A stretch of 64,000 bases of DNA from Symbiodinium kawagutii (GCA_009767595.1 VSDK01009674.1:127950-191949); one strand, 5' to 3'. Numbered from the stretch's first letter, positions 44,107-56,150 are shown. Translations and numbers: made by a program. The notes: generated by a model from the sequence alone, not told the origin.

Positions 44107-44168
44107 GCAAATGCTCAGCCTGCCAAAGAAGATCACCCCCCTTAATGAAGCCTTTGAACAGAAACAGC
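44107..44168 (+). CDS. Weak exon candidate
   Basis: After CAAACCAG the frame reads QMLSLPKKITPLNEAFEQKQ and LLRNSAGGNTP, with a possible end near 44199. The reading is protein-like but the splice sites are weak. Confidence 0.3.
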
Positions 44169-44711
44169 TTCTGAGGAATTCGGCAGGGGGGAACACACCA
44201 GTACTACTTGGAAGCTTGTAGATCTCTCAGCTTGGTGGGGAAGCTTTTTTTGGGTGGCAATATGCCCTCCAGGCTCTTCCAAAGCTCAATAAATTGATTG
44301 ATTTCAATTCAACCAACAACAACTAGCTGGTGATTCTCAGGGAGCGAGGCCAGGAGCCAGCCTTATCCCGTTCAATCCCTTTAAAGGGGGAGCGATTTAG
44401 AGCTACAGGGAGTGGTGAAACCAGATGGTAGACAACTCTATAGGTTTTCGCCCCAAAGCTGCATGATTTGAAATCAATTCGACGAGAAACAGCTGGGCTT
44501 TCACCTGCAAAAGCAAGTCGAATTGAGATCAATCTCACCAGCAATAGCTGAGCTTTCTCCCAAAAGGAACATGAATTGATGTCAATTCAACAAGCCCTAA
44601 CACAAAAGCTAGACAAATTGAAATCGATTCCAAAAAACAATAGCTAAACTCTCTCTAGGATCACTTTGGGGGGCGATACTGTACTAAACAAGGCGACTTA
44701 TATAGTTGCGT

Positions 44712-44920
44712 TTTTTTGGTGGTTCACTGGTCAAGACTCCCTCTGCACTGAACAGCTGAATGAAATCAAGCCTGGATCAATGGTAAGCTCACAGCCTAAG
44801 GGCCACTGTGCAGCCGCAGGCGTTGCTGGTCATGGCATTCACTCCGCAGTTCATGCGAGGAAGCACCAAGGTGACCCTGTCGCAGCGCTGGTTGGGAGGG
44901 AATATAAACATCAAGTATAG
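44712..44920 (+). CDS. Exon or small ORF end, two frames
   Basis: One frame reads QDSLCTEQLNEIKPGSMVSS, QPKGHCAAAGVAGHGIHSAV and HARKHQGDPVAALVGREYKH, stop at 44920. An alternative from 44802 reads TVQPQALLVMAFTPQFMRGS, TKVTLSQRWLGGNINIKYSW, stop at 44927, with a GTAAGC donor at 44783 ending the first part. Either way this is a terminal coding segment. No family is recognised. Confidence 0.4.
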
Positions 44921-45663
44921 CTGGTAACCAGGTGTTTGCATGTGTTCATATCCATTGAGGATGGGCATGTCCGTAAAAAGACATGGATGATAATCTAGTG
45001 GCCAAATGTTTTCCTACAGACCACTGATTTAATTAGTCATGCACACTCTCATTTTCTGACGGTTCGGTGAAATATGAAGTTTGAAAGCAAAATCTCAAGC
45101 AAATCAACCCGCCAAGTTGCGAATCAGTCTGTTTAGAAGGAGTAAGTCAAGAGTGCGAGGTGACTGGACCTATTGTATTGCGTTCATGTCCTGCGTTCTC
45201 GCTACACCATGGCGTTGATATGAGGTCCACTCCATTCCTTGACAGATCGATAGTGCGGAGAGCATTGCCCTGCCGTTTGCTAGTTGGCATTGTTCATCTC
45301 AAATGTTTCCAAGGGCAAGTCCAACAGTACCAGTCCACAATGTTAGCCCACTCTTGGCTTTGGTGTTGATCTACCCAATTTGGAAATATCATGTTGATCT
45401 ATTTCCATACATCCATGTGATCCAGGTTCTGTTTCTTTCTTCACAAACCAAGGCATCAGACCCTGAACCCTGACCAACACAATCCCTGGCTACCAACTCA
45501 GATTTACCCCTTCGTCTGGGGCCTTGATCCTGATCCTTTCAAGGGTTTGTGGAGGTTGAAAACAAGGTCTCAACTTTCATTCTTGATACCAAACAACAAA
45601 AATACGAGCATTTGTACATCCACAGTGATGAGCACTCACCAACCGCTGTTTTTGGCTTGGCAG

Positions 45664-45738
45664 GTTCGGGCTCCGGAACAGCAAGTGGCTCCTGTGTTTG
45701 CTGCACTCAGTGCACTCTGCGGGCGGACGCTAATGTAA
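45664..45738 (+). CDS. Terminal exon candidate
   Basis: After GGCTTGGCAG the frame reads VRAPEQQVAPVFAALSALCG and RTLM, stop TAA. A second frame (KYEHLYIHSDEHSPTAVFGL...) is open across the same DNA. Confidence 0.35.
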   Translation, partial: VRAPEQQVAPVFAALSALCGRTLM

Positions 45739-45865
45739 TTATACATATCACAGAGGGATCTCATGGGAGCTTCGGACAATATGTATTTTGATTAGTATGG
45801 TCCAGTTATCAATCTTAAGAATCACAGGGGATGGTCATCCAGTGGGCCAACCGTGGATTACCAGT

Positions 45866-46060
45866 GCATATATATATATATGTATATACATCAATATATA
45901 CATATTTGTTTATATATATATATATATATTTATTTATATTTATACTTATATATATATATATTTAGAAAAGATTCTAAATTATGTATTTAATATTTCTATA
46001 TTAATATGTATATATTTACTTTTTATTTTCTTATTTATTTGTTTGTTGATATACAATATG
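45866..46060. repeat. (TA)n-rich stretch
   Basis: Runs of TATATATATA interrupted by TATTTATTTA; no coding value. Similar stretches are at 47065-47095 and 59770-59805. A (CA)n run is at 46747-46770. Confidence 0.9.
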
Positions 46061-46423
46061 ATATCTACATACAGTTTCAATGAATCCAAGTAGGGAGGGG
46101 AGTTGAATCAGTTTGGCAATCAGATTGAAAGTCATGGCTTTGCCGATGAAGGTAACCCAGTGATGGATGGTTTGTCCAAAAGCCAGGGGCCTGCCACCAC
46201 TTTCATTTTGGATGGTTTGGGGATGTTTGGAGGATGTCCCGTTCATGATCCTCAAGCTACAATCTTTGCAAGAAAACCGCGCTTAGCAATGTTTAGCCAG
46301 TAAATGAAGTACAATTCTGAGCCCATGCTGCTAGAGGGAAGCCAGTGCCAATCTTTGCCCGGACTCCCTTGGCAGTATCTCACGTCCTTTCTTTCACTAG
46401 CATTTGCTTCCGGCCTCCTGATA

Positions 46424-46578
46424 TGACCACCCAAGCCACAACTGCATCTGCCGCTGAGTTTTTCAAAGAAAAAGAAACAGCAGCCTGCAAAGGTGGTCCG
46501 TTCTTGGCATGTTTGCAGCCAGCCCAGCTTGCTGATCCAACACTTCTGGAAACTCTAAGGGGTGCCAAGCGTTTCTGA
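46424..46578 (+). CDS. Coding exon, possibly N-terminal
   Basis: ATG 46424 starts MTTQATTASAAEFFKEKETA, ACKGGPFLACLQPAQLADPT and LLETLRGAKRF, stop TGA. A-x-F-F-K-E-K recalls the start of TPR repeats (K-E-K-G-N-x-x-F), but the rest of that motif is absent, so I do not assign a TPR. GCAAAG|GTGGTC inside could be a donor. Confidence 0.35.
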
Positions 46579-48383
46579 GAACCTCGTGTTTCAAGATTCC
46601 ATTTGTGTATGTCATGTCCCGTCTTTGTAATAGGACTTCATGTCATGTGACGGATTCGCATACATGAACATGTTTTTTTACACATGCATGCGCATATACA
46701 TGCTTTACATACGTATATGTACAGATCGATACGCGAGACTTAACGCGCACACACACACACACACACACGAATGGATGCAAACACACACCTGCAGATAAGG
46801 ACACACACAAATTTGTGTCCCAAGTCATTGTGGTATCCCAAGTCATTGGTTTCCCGATGAAGATACTCATTTGGGGACATGCGCAATCATCCACCAGTCC
46901 GTCCTGTACATAAACTCAAGAAGCATGGTTTCCCTAGACATACGGACCATCTTGAATAGGATCATCACCATGGCTAGGGATACACTATGAAATAATTGCC
47001 TAATATACTGGGTGAACATGTTTCATAGTCACTTTGCCACGAAACTATCACGTGCTAATATACTGTATATATGATATGTATATATATATATATGCGTAAA
47101 TATGCAAACAGTTGTTTAAGCAAACATGTCAAAATCCAGAGGTGGAGCTCACTGCAATTCATACACCTCCATACACTGTTACATCCCTAGTAAACACAAT
47201 ATCCAGCCCCGTTTTATATTTCCAAGAGCTCGTTTGATATAGGTTTGATATTCACATTTGATAGGAGTAAAACCACTTGATTCAGGCAGCTCCTAGTGTT
47301 TCACGAAAGGTCTGCATGACCCAAGCGGAATAATTTGTGTAGTCATAGAGTTGTGTATATCGCTTTGCTCGTTTCCCCTATACGAAATCGCTGAAGGTGT
47401 CCACCGACCATATGAACAAACTCACAATGGGGGCCTCCACGCCAGGAGAAAAACAAAATGGAGGTCGGGGTGGGTCGATCTGTGAACTCTTCCACTTGGT
47501 GCCCCACTTTGCACTGAGAAGATGTGTTTTGCAATGCGGATGACGCCCACTGTTTGGGAAATTGACATGATCACACAATTGGTTGAACTGGCATACAGTT
47601 GGATGTTTTTCGAAGATTGGAGGATGGGTATGAACTCTTTTGTTTGCGCTTGCTTAATTGTGTACTGGTATAGAGAATGATTATAGAGCATGTGCTCATG
47701 TATCACTGAATCAATCACTTTCGCATTCCCGAGAACAACACAGCTGCTTATTGCTGCCTAGCTGATCGCATTCTTTTTTATTATGGATGGCCGCGCTTCA
47801 CCTGAGTAATTGAGTATGTTAGAGTACGGCATTTCTAGATTGAACAGAGGCGACAACGCTCCCTACGCGCTGCCTAAAGACTGCGTAGTCCCAAAACCGA
47901 TGGTTGATAAACCGCTAAGCATTCTCATGTTTTGAGAGTTTGGAAACTCAATTTATGAGCAACTCTGTTGTATTCACAGTATTTCTATGTATTTGTTTAT
48001 TAAGGCTTAGTCTAGATCTAGAAGAATGATGGTGACCTGGCCTTGACCCGTGTGTCAAGGCTTGGTGTTTCTTTCCTCATAGATATGGGTATGCCTCTCA
48101 TCACCCACAACCAACTGCCCAGCAGACTCCTGGTCGCTTGATCCCATGGATTACCAGCAATCCCAACACCATCAACCATAAAATGAGCTTGCCCTTGATT
48201 AATCATCAAAAAATTACATAATGATCATTTCCTGAAATCTACTGGTTTATCATGGATTCCCAGAATTCATAGAATCCCATGGAGATTGGCGATTGATCAT
48301 CCTGGATTCATAGAATCCCAATGAGATTCCCAAGGGATTTGGTACCGGTTATAAGCCAATGAGATCGGTACTGGTGGGATCTG

Positions 48384-48492
48384 GTGGGGCGATTTGCTTC
48401 GATTCCGCGATGAACCAACCCGTCGCGCCGCCAGCTTCTCCTCCAAGAGATGGTGCGCCGGAGCGAGCTAAATCAGGGAGGCGTTATCAATG
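48384..48492 (+). CDS. Exon with GC donor
   Basis: The frame reads GGAICFDSAMNQPVAPPASP and PRDGAPERAKSGRRYQW and ends at CAATG|GCAAGT, a consensus GC donor. A start at the inner ATG (48410) is possible. Pro/Ala-rich and basic; disordered N-terminus likely. GC-rich against AT-rich flanks. Confidence 0.5.
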
Positions 48493-49472
48493 GCAAGTGG
48501 GCTCTATTTTTTTAAAATACATGTTACTTATGGCATGTATTTTAGATGTATTGATAAAGGTTACCCATGCCATATGTAACATGTAGATGTTCAATGGCAA
48601 GTGGTAAATATGTAACATGTAGATGTGTAATATAATGTATATACATAATATGTAACATGAACATATGTGTTAATCTATGTACTGCGAGTAGTTCTGTTGA
48701 GCATTTGTGTATATATAGTTATACCATGACGTACAATGTATATCAATGTGCAAGGTTGTATGACATTTTTCTGGCTACGCTGCAGCTCTTTTGTCTTTTA
48801 AAACGCACCGAGACCCCATGAGTTGAATGTGTCGATTGATCGAAACTTTCCACAACAGAATTGCTTGTGTTCTTTGCGACATTTTTGTGGCAAAATTGGG
48901 TTGTACAGTCACCTGGATTTGTTTCTCCATTGTTTTCCACAAGATCGCACAGAATTCTGGTCAAGAAATCTACATGTTGCTGGGAACGTCCAGGTGGAAC
49001 ATAAACTGGTTGCAGTTACACTTCCAGTGATGAGCAAGCCTGAAATTATGCCTTTTGAATCTGAGAACTAAGTGTGCCAACCCATTCATGATTCATTTTG
49101 CGTGCACCACGCACCATGGTCATTTTGGCCTTGGTCCACCTAAGCATCCGATTGATTTGAACAAATGTTTCCATAGTATTCCACAGTCAGAAACATCTGA
49201 ATTTGCGGCCATTTTATCCTGTGTTTGCTTGGTCTGAAGAAAATGAAGCGCGTGTCCTTTGTGGATGAAACACGTGAGGCTGAGTGGACAGGTTTTGCAA
49301 TCCGATGACCTAGATGGATTTCCCAAGACGACATGCCATTGTCCATCAGTGTACGCCAAACGCGATCTAGTAATTGCGGATCTTGTCGAAATTTGTCCTC
49401 CACGCTTGGCATATATTTCTGCCCCCAATTGTTGGTATCTTCAACATTCTTCAGCTTTTATCTCTTAGTCAG

Positions 49473-49649
49473 GGAATGCCTGCATCAGTTCAAAATGATC
49501 AGCCGGAATTCCTGTGTTTCGTTGTGTCCGCCTGGCAAACGGGGTTCATTGCCAGGTGGAATTTGGACTCGATCCTACCAACACAGTGGCCTGTGTTTTC
49601 GAGCAGCCTAGATGGAAGGGGTCTGGAAGGCTGGGTGACCCAGAGTTGA
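49473..49649 (+). CDS. Terminal exon candidate
   Basis: After TCTTAGTCAG the frame reads GMPASVQNDQPEFLCFVVSA, WQTGFIARWNLDSILPTQWP and VFSSSLDGRGLEGWVTQS, stop TGA. A second frame (ISRNSCVSLCPPGKRGSLPG) is open too. Trp-rich; no family. Confidence 0.35.
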   Translation, partial: GMPASVQNDQPEFLCFVVSAWQTGFIARWNLDSILPTQWPVFSSSLDGRGLEGWVTQS

Positions 49650-50118
49650 GGATGACGGCCAAGATCAGTTAAGGAACCATATTGTGGTGAAATAGGACAG
49701 ACTGTGATGGGAATGCACTTATACACTTTTACACTTACCTTTTGGGAATGGGGGGATGTGTCAATGGACTTTCTCAAGAATGCCTCAAAAGTTCAGATTT
49801 TTCCCAACTTTGCAAGGCTTTCGCATCAGTCTTGCGTTAACGATTGGTTATCCTCTTGAGGAACCGGTGATCGTTTACAGCCATTCGACTCCGACCTTTC
49901 TGTGATTTTAGCTTCACATTTGGTCGCTTGTGTTCATTGACACCCATCTCCCGCGTCTCGGTGCCAGAACTCACAGGCTGCCAGGCTGTCATGAGGGGAA
50001 CCATTCTTTGGTCAACCGCCTATATGAAGATTTTGGAAGTCAAAGTTAAGTCATCCATTTTCATCACAAGTTCTCATGATATGCGTCTCTTGATTGCATC
50101 CATACACTTGTGTTCTCT

Positions 50119-50183
50119 GCAGATGGACAGGAAGGATCCAACCGACTTTGAATACTCATGCCAAAGGAAGAAACAATCCGAAA
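50119..50183 (+). CDS. Exon candidate with TDFEY motif
   Basis: After a good acceptor (GTGTTCTCTGCAG) the frame reads MDRKDPTDFEYSCQRKKQSE. K-x-x-T-D-F-E-Y followed by Q-R-K resembles the third block of UTP6 (K-R-T-D-F-E-Y-x-L-x-R-R). The real UTP6 exons lie 11 kb downstream and include their own copy of this block, so this would be a stray duplicate or chance. Confidence 0.3.
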
Positions 50184-51070
50184 AAATCCACATGCCCCAA
50201 CCATCCCCACCCGCTTTCAGCAGTGAGCAGATCTGACTGGAGAGCTCCAGAAATCGTCAGAAATCCATAGAAATTTGCTGTTTCGCAGGTCGAATCCTCG
50301 ATTTGTTGACGTGGCTGAGTCGCACTTCGAAGCTGAATGCCGGTGACCTCGTAAATTGGTGTGCGTGTAAACCAAGTGCTTTTGGGGAATGCCGGGTTTT
50401 GGTGTACAGTCATTTTGAAAAACATGCACAGTAATCACAGGATGTTTGTAGATATGGCTATTATATCGATAAAACTGCGAAGGACAAATCACACCCAGAG
50501 CGGAGTAGCGAGCTGAACTCTTTTGACACACACACACATGAGATGGTATTTGGCTCCAACCTGTACAGAGTTTAGAAATTTATGAGTCTTTTGGACGGAG
50601 GACAATCACATCACAGGGCTGGTCAAAAATCCCATCAGATACAGAATGTTCATGGAAATACTTGATAGATGTGGTGAATGTGTGGGGCCAAGAGAAGAAA
50701 AGTTGTGAACGATCATTCTCACTGTCCTGATCCAAGTGAGCAGCGACATGACCTGAACAAGTCAACCGATTCTGGAGTACCAAATCCCTTCCCCTTGTGA
50801 AGCCTGAACACGAAAACCTAAATTCGTTCAGCATGCTTCAGTAGCGAATCTATGCCTAAACCAAAGGAGGCCAGGAGGGGCTCAGTATTTGGAGGAAGGA
50901 ATCATAAGGGACTAGTGGTTGCTGGTTTTGGACATTGTTTATTCGCCCTACTGTACTATAAACAAATCGTTGGGAGATGGACTGAAATTGTTCATCAGGG
51001 TTGAAACCACCAAGTATTTGCTAATGTATAGATTGAACTTTCAATGCGTCCCGTTCTGTCCCGTTCCCAG

Positions 51071-51234
51071 GTGGTGCAAACATGTGCAAATTGCCTTGAT
51101 GTCGGTTTGTTGAAAAAAGATCATGTTAATATCATTGCAAATATATTTCCCATTCGCATGTACATAGGACTTGACGATATCAGTCCAATGTCCAAGTTGG
51201 TTGGCTACTCAATCAATGACTCAACTTGTTAGCA
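51071..51234 (+). CDS. Weak exon candidate
   Basis: After CCGTTCCCAG the frame reads VVQTCANCLDVGLLKKDHVN, IIANIFPIRMYIGLDDISPM and SKLVGYSINDSTC, stop TAG. The acceptor is good; the 3' half may be intron. Confidence 0.3.
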
Positions 51235-52094
51235 ACGGGTACCTGGTTATTTGGACACCAAGTTGGTTAGCTAAGCAAACGATTCCAGCCCAAGTCGGTA
51301 TCCTCACCCAGGACTTGAGCCTCACACTTGAGATGTGCGGAGTCCCAGTCGTGATCAGATTTCCACCGGTGCTCTAGCAGAGTTGCAGCGTACATGGCGT
51401 AGCTGATCGAGCATTCTAATTCGAGCCGATGGAGAATGATCATTAGTGACGTGTGACTCCAAGTGCTGCTCAGAATGCGTTTCATTATCGATCCGTCATG
51501 AATGGTCATTGATGAACATGTACACTTTGAATCGACACATTGAATTCTCAAATTTCAGAGGGATAAGACCAGTGAAGCAGGGGTATATTGAGCAATGATT
51601 TGTAAAATCCTTGTTGAGTTTGGGTTTAGTTACTTTGGCTGTATCCCTACAAAAGGAAGCATCAAGGTTTAGGGGACATCCAAGACTCCTGTACCACAGT
51701 ACCCATTTGATCCCACTCCTCAGAAACCACATCTAAATCTACTTGTGGGACTTGCTTGGCTTGTGTTTAGTTGTTTGTTGTGCTAAATGGATTGGATAAC
51801 TTGTCATTCTTGTTGTTGAATTTCCATGAAATGTACATTTTGATATGCATACTGTTCATGTAATGCTTGTATTTTACACAAACATAAAGAAACGTGCTCT
51901 TGGAAGTGCAAGCGGGATTAAAATGACAGAAACACACACACAAAGTAGATTGTACATGCAACAAAACTTTTCAGGCAAACCGTACTTTTGCACCTTTGAT
52001 TTATATATTTGTAAACATGTACTATAACATACTCTGATTGATTATTGTATGTTCAATCATGCCACCCAGCAACACACGGTCTACTCACCTTCAG

Positions 52095-52871
52095 AAGAAC
52101 TGCCTGGACCCAGCAAAACTGAGGATCACTGGGGAGAAATTCCAGATCGTGATGGCCAAAGACAACCGCGTGGGGCGTCACGGCCAGAGCCAGATGTTCT
52201 TACAATGGCAGGTGATTCATCTTCAAAAATCTGTGGTTAAGTAACATTGGTGTGAGCCTCTTCTTACCCAAATTGTGATCATTTGATGGTTGAACTTGAC
52301 AATTGTGTCTATTGAGGAGACCACGGGTTGAGGTAACTTGATCCTCAGCCCTTAGTATTCTGGTTGGTCACTCTCGATTCCTTATGGATTCACTGGAGTC
52401 ACAAACAATTAAGGTTCAGAATCAATTATGGCCTTACGGAGAAGATGTCTACATGTATAATTTCAAGCTGGTACCGAAACAACTTCCTCCAAGGACTAGA
52501 AAGGCTTTCAGGACCGAACCTGCAAAGTGAAAACGGATGGTGTGTACGTCATCCTGAGTCATCCTGCTACCTTGGGGTCTCACAGTAGACATGATTCTTG
52601 AAAGCATCCAGCTTCACAGGTTGTGTTACCTCCAAGGTAACTTAGCATTTCCGGATGCTTGGAGGTACCACTAGCTATGCCATGCCATGCTATGCTATGC
52701 TCACATATCCGGTGCCACGCCTTGCCTGGCGCCTCGCAGGTGTTGATTTCCTTTGGTCCCACGAGCGCTGAGACTGGAGACGAGACTGGAGAGACCGCCG
52801 TTGCGAGGCGCTTCCACCACCACCGTGGATGCATCACCTGGGCCATCGTCCCTGGAAACATGGGTGGCTGA
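52095..52871 (+). CDS. Three-exon 3' end of a gene, unknown protein
   Basis: Exon 52095-52211 (CACCTTCAG| ... |GTGATT) reads KNCLDPAKLRITGEKFQIVM, AKDNRVGRHGQSQMFLQWQ. Exon 52414-52521 (AATTAAG| ... |GCAAAG) reads VQNQLWPYGEDVYMYNFKLV, PKQLPPRTRKAFRTEP. Exon 52740-52871 (CCTCGCAG|) reads VLISFGPTSAETGDETGETA, VARRFHHHRGCITWAIVPGN, MGG, stop TGA. All junctions are phase 0; introns are 202 and 218 nt, the second with a GC donor. 118 residues are seen; earlier exons must lie upstream. A CATGCTATGC microsatellite sits in intron 2. No family is recognised. Confidence 0.6.
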
Positions 52872-53216
52872 ACATCCGACACCAAGGGAGACAGGATTTG
52901 AGGGCTGCAGGGCCTAGTACTTCACTTCAGCATGGTTAGCAACGTATCCGAGGAAATGATATGATATTCAGGGTGATCTTGACCTGAAGCCAAGCAAAAG
53001 GTCGGCATTTAGACAGACGAATCATCGTTGTGTCAAGTTTGTGTCAAGTTTTTGCGTGAAGTTTGTTGCTCCCTCCATTGCGGAGGACAAAAAGCAATCC
53101 CTTCGCAAACATTCCAGCAGAAGCTTGGCAACAATCCAGTTCTTCAGGCTGTCGGATTTTGGTTGAAAACGTGTTTACGATAAATTTTCTAATTAATTAG
53201 CTTGTTCATTATTCAG

Positions 53217-53400
53217 CACGAGGTTCACCATAGTAGATCTTTTTTGCCCAAACGTTCCGCCGGGTCATCAATTCTACTTTGCGTATCCTGGCGCGTTTAT
53301 TTTCCTGACACTGGATCCAAACAAGATGTGGATGCGTCAATGCGTTATTGCTGGAACAGCTGGATTTATCATGGTTGAGCAACACTGTCTTTTTTTTCTG
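53217..53400 (+). CDS. Exon ending at family B element B12
   Basis: After CATTATTCAG the frame reads RFTIVDLFCPNVPPGHQFYF, AYPGAFIFLTLDPNKMWMRQ, CVIAGTAGFIMVEQHCLFFL and stops in phase 0 at TTTCTG|GTTGGG, the left end of B12. A start further right (after ACCATAG) is possible. Continuing at 53501 gives four codons and a stop (VTLA), so this may be the C-terminus. The hydrophobic second half could hold a membrane segment. No family is recognised. Confidence 0.5.
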
Positions 53401-53500
53401 GTTGGGGGATTTACAGTTTTATTTTCCCAAATGTATGATTAAATGCTTGGCAGGTTGACTTGCGTACATTTTTCATAGAGGTGGTTCAAGCACCAACCAG
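53401..53500. mobile_element. Family B element B12 acting as a 100-nt intron
   Basis: It begins GTTGGGGGATTTACAGTTTT and ends GGTTCAAGCACCAACCAG, with inner words GGCAGGTTGACTTGCGTACA and TTTTTCATAG. Its first two and last two bases are GT and AG. Confidence 0.7.
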
Positions 53501-53535
53501 GTTACTCTTGCTTAATTACCCCAAACATACACAAG

Positions 53536-53737
53536 CTGGATTTACCATCGCTTGTGGCTTCCCCACGATTGGGTCCGCCGAGGATATTTGCAGCACCTTG
53601 CAAGAGGCTCTGTGCGAGGGATTTCCTGGTTGGCCATCGACGACTGCAACCATTGGTGCAGCTTCATCCACGGTCACCTTGGGAACGATGGGGGAAGCTT
53701 GACTGGTTCATGGCCCGTGGCTATGAATCCAACATAG
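53536..53737 (+). CDS. Coding island, frame unresolved
   Basis: After CACACAAG all + frames are open for 180 nt. The one with most C at third positions reads WIYHRLWLPHDWVRRGYLQH, LARGSVRGISWLAIDDCNHW and CSFIHGHLGNDGGS (stop 53737). Another, in phase with the exon at 53217, reads LDLPSLVASPRLGPPRIFAA and continues to a stop at 53778. I favour the first on codon use. Confidence 0.4.
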
Positions 53738-54443
53738 TGGAACTTCCCAGTAGACCCAACTCAGTGGTCAGAGCCTAACATTTGGCTGCAGAGAAAACGA
53801 ACAGATCAGTACCCTCAAGCACCCTGGAACCATTCAAAAACATTCAAACATAGGTAGATAATGATAGATATCAAAAGATTCAAATAGTACAATTGCCAAC
53901 AGTAGGGATATGAAACCATCACTTTGGATTTGGCGCATCATTTGTTATTGAAAATGACCTGGTCAGTGTGAGCCCCTAAAAGTTCAGATCCGTGAGAGAT
54001 TACGTTTGAGCACAGACATTGCTCCAACTGAATCAGTTAGTTTGGTCTAACAGTACAGCGCTTGAACTGCAAGCCGCGACGCTCAAGCTGGGAGAGTTCA
54101 CCATGACCACCTTTTCTTGGTTTGGTTCAGCAAACCGTGACATGTCAAGACTACAACCCCTTCGTCGCTAAATATAAAATGTGTTTGTCCCAAGGTTTGT
54201 ATTTGGGGTTAATACTTGAAATACAGTAACCATTGGCACAGAATTCATTCTTTTTGGTAATGGCGCAGTCCTAAAGTGAGAATAGCCACCCACCGAACGG
54301 ACCTAACCGCATTCTTGAGATTGTGCACGAAGCCAACTCGGCGATCTGTGAAATGTCGTGAACCTGAAAGGGTCTCTACATATGTGCCTCGTTTGGCAGT
54401 TTCTGCATGGTTTCCCCATGTTTTTGCCCATGTTTTCTCCAAG

Positions 54444-54560
54444 GTTTTCTCCCATCGTCCTCCCATGGTGTGCCCCATTGGCCAACCGCATCCAACCGCA
54501 GCCAGGAGAGCGGATTGATCAAAGATATCTCTTCCGCTGCTCACTACATTGATCTCTTTG
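54444..54560 (+). CDS. Exon with strong donor
   Basis: After TTTTCTCCAAG the frame reads FLPSSSHGVPHWPTASNRSQ, ESGLIKDISSAAHYIDLF and ends at TTTG|GTAAGG (phase 1). The last 25 residues are clearly protein-like. The acceptor sits in a short repeat (CCCATGTTTTCTCC). No family is recognised. Confidence 0.5.
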
Positions 54561-54574
54561 GTAAGGAAGCCTAG

Positions 54575-54748
54575 CGAGAGCATGGACCTCCCGAGCACCT
54601 CAGAGTGTCGTTTCCATGGGAGCGGATCAGCTCCATGGGGTTCCCAGGTGCTGGACGATGGAAGTTCCCTGTGAACATGTTGAGTGCCGCGAAGAAGGAG
54701 CAGGACACTGCGGTAAAATTTGACCTTGCGGTCGATTCATGGTTGTGA
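54575..54748 (+). CDS. Terminal coding segment
   Basis: The frame is open from 54575 and reads LRVSFPWERISSMGFPGAGR, WKFPVNMLSAAKKEQDTAVK and FDLAVDSWL, stop TGA at 54748. It lies only 15-45 nt after the donor at 54561, so the two segments may belong to one gene with a very short intron, but no acceptor gives matching phase. The product is unknown. Confidence 0.4.
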   Translation, partial: REHGPPEHLRVSFPWERISSMGFPGAGRWKFPVNMLSAAKKEQDTAVKFDLAVDSWL

Positions 54749-54799
54749 TAGGCTTGCACACCACCTGGTGGTTAGGGAAAAAACTATAGCGGCAGGGGC

Positions 54800-56150
54800 C
54801 CCCACCAAAAAAGCCTTCTATTAAGTGCAAGTATAACAGTATAACCATTATTGCAAGCATTTGGTTGATGATTTATGAGAATAGTGAACCATTGCTAGCA
54901 CTACCAGAACATTGCAACGATTCTGGATTGTGTAACCTCATCAGTATCATCGGTGATCACTGTAACTGCCATATTAAAATATGAATGAAAGTCATAAAAG
55001 TCATAGTTGATTGTAACAAACAATTTTCACATTGTCTGTATATGCATAACTACCAGTTCCACGTAATCACATTGCGACAATGATGACAACTACAATCGTT
55101 ACAACCCAGTACCATTGTTCATTCAGTTTCATTCAGCTATTGCCATAACTCTTGCCTCTTGCAATGCTATAACTCAGCATATGTTTCTCTGTATCATTGT
55201 AAATCCTGAAAGCAGTATTAATTGATGTAATTATATTATGTTTGTTTCTTTAATACCTGACAAGCCATATTAAATATTATTTACCAATGAATGCACTTCC
55301 TCATCCAGACGGCTGCAACCAACCATCACTACCAATTCAATAGTATTCACTATTCACTCACTACTTACGAGCTTAAATTTACATATACTGACTTTTGATC
55401 CATGGTTATCATTGTCATTTTTCATCATTATGTTCATGATACCGTCACTATTCATCATCACTGGTATGATAATCAGATCTCATGACCCCATCATAAGTCA
55501 TAGCCACAGCATATAGCATAACTTCATTCATCACCAGATGTGATAATGCGAATAGATCATAGCCAAAGATCAAAACCTCATATACAACCATATAGTCCCC
55601 ATCTATCATAGCCACCGATCCCCACTTTCCATTCTTGTTGGTCCTATGTTCAACCAACAGCGAGTTAACCAATGATTAGCCATGACTAACTATCCCCTAG
55701 CATCAACCCCCTTCAACATCTATTAACCATTGCTTAATCCACATCAATCCCCTATTAAGCATTGCTTCTTAATCAATCCCCCTAGTATCAGCCCTTAACC
55801 TTTGAGTATTGGAGACGAACCTTATCAACCTATTGTCAACATACTTGACCATGTCAACTATCCACCAGTATCAACTCTTAACCATTAGCACCCAACTTAG
55901 CTGATGTTACCCACCCCCTATGTTGGCTTACCCCCCTAGTCACCTGTGGCTTGCTGAGTTCATCCGCTTATCCCTTACTTGGCAACCCTTAATGAACATG
56001 ACCCTATAAAGTTAGGCAACCCTTAACCCTTAACCATCCTTACCCCTTGGCCTTACCCCTCGGCCTTACCCCTCAACCATCCTTCCTTCCATGGGGGATA
56101 ACCAGGATAAGTATGGTGGGGATTACAGTTGTTATCCAACACTGTTAGTT
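54800..56150. other. No supported gene
   Basis: AT-rich sequence with CCCTTAACCATT-type degenerate words (55680-56100). No exon with good splice sites was seen on either strand. Confidence 0.5.

Noticed and set aside
46424..46578. TPR protein from AEFFKEKETAACKGG
   Set aside because: Only the first residues resemble a TPR helix; the conserved A/G/Y positions of the rest are missing.
55960..56080. CCCTTAACCCTTAACC, telomere-like
   Set aside because: The plant/alveolate telomere unit CCCTAAA is not present as a tandem array; these are degenerate CCTTAACCAT words.
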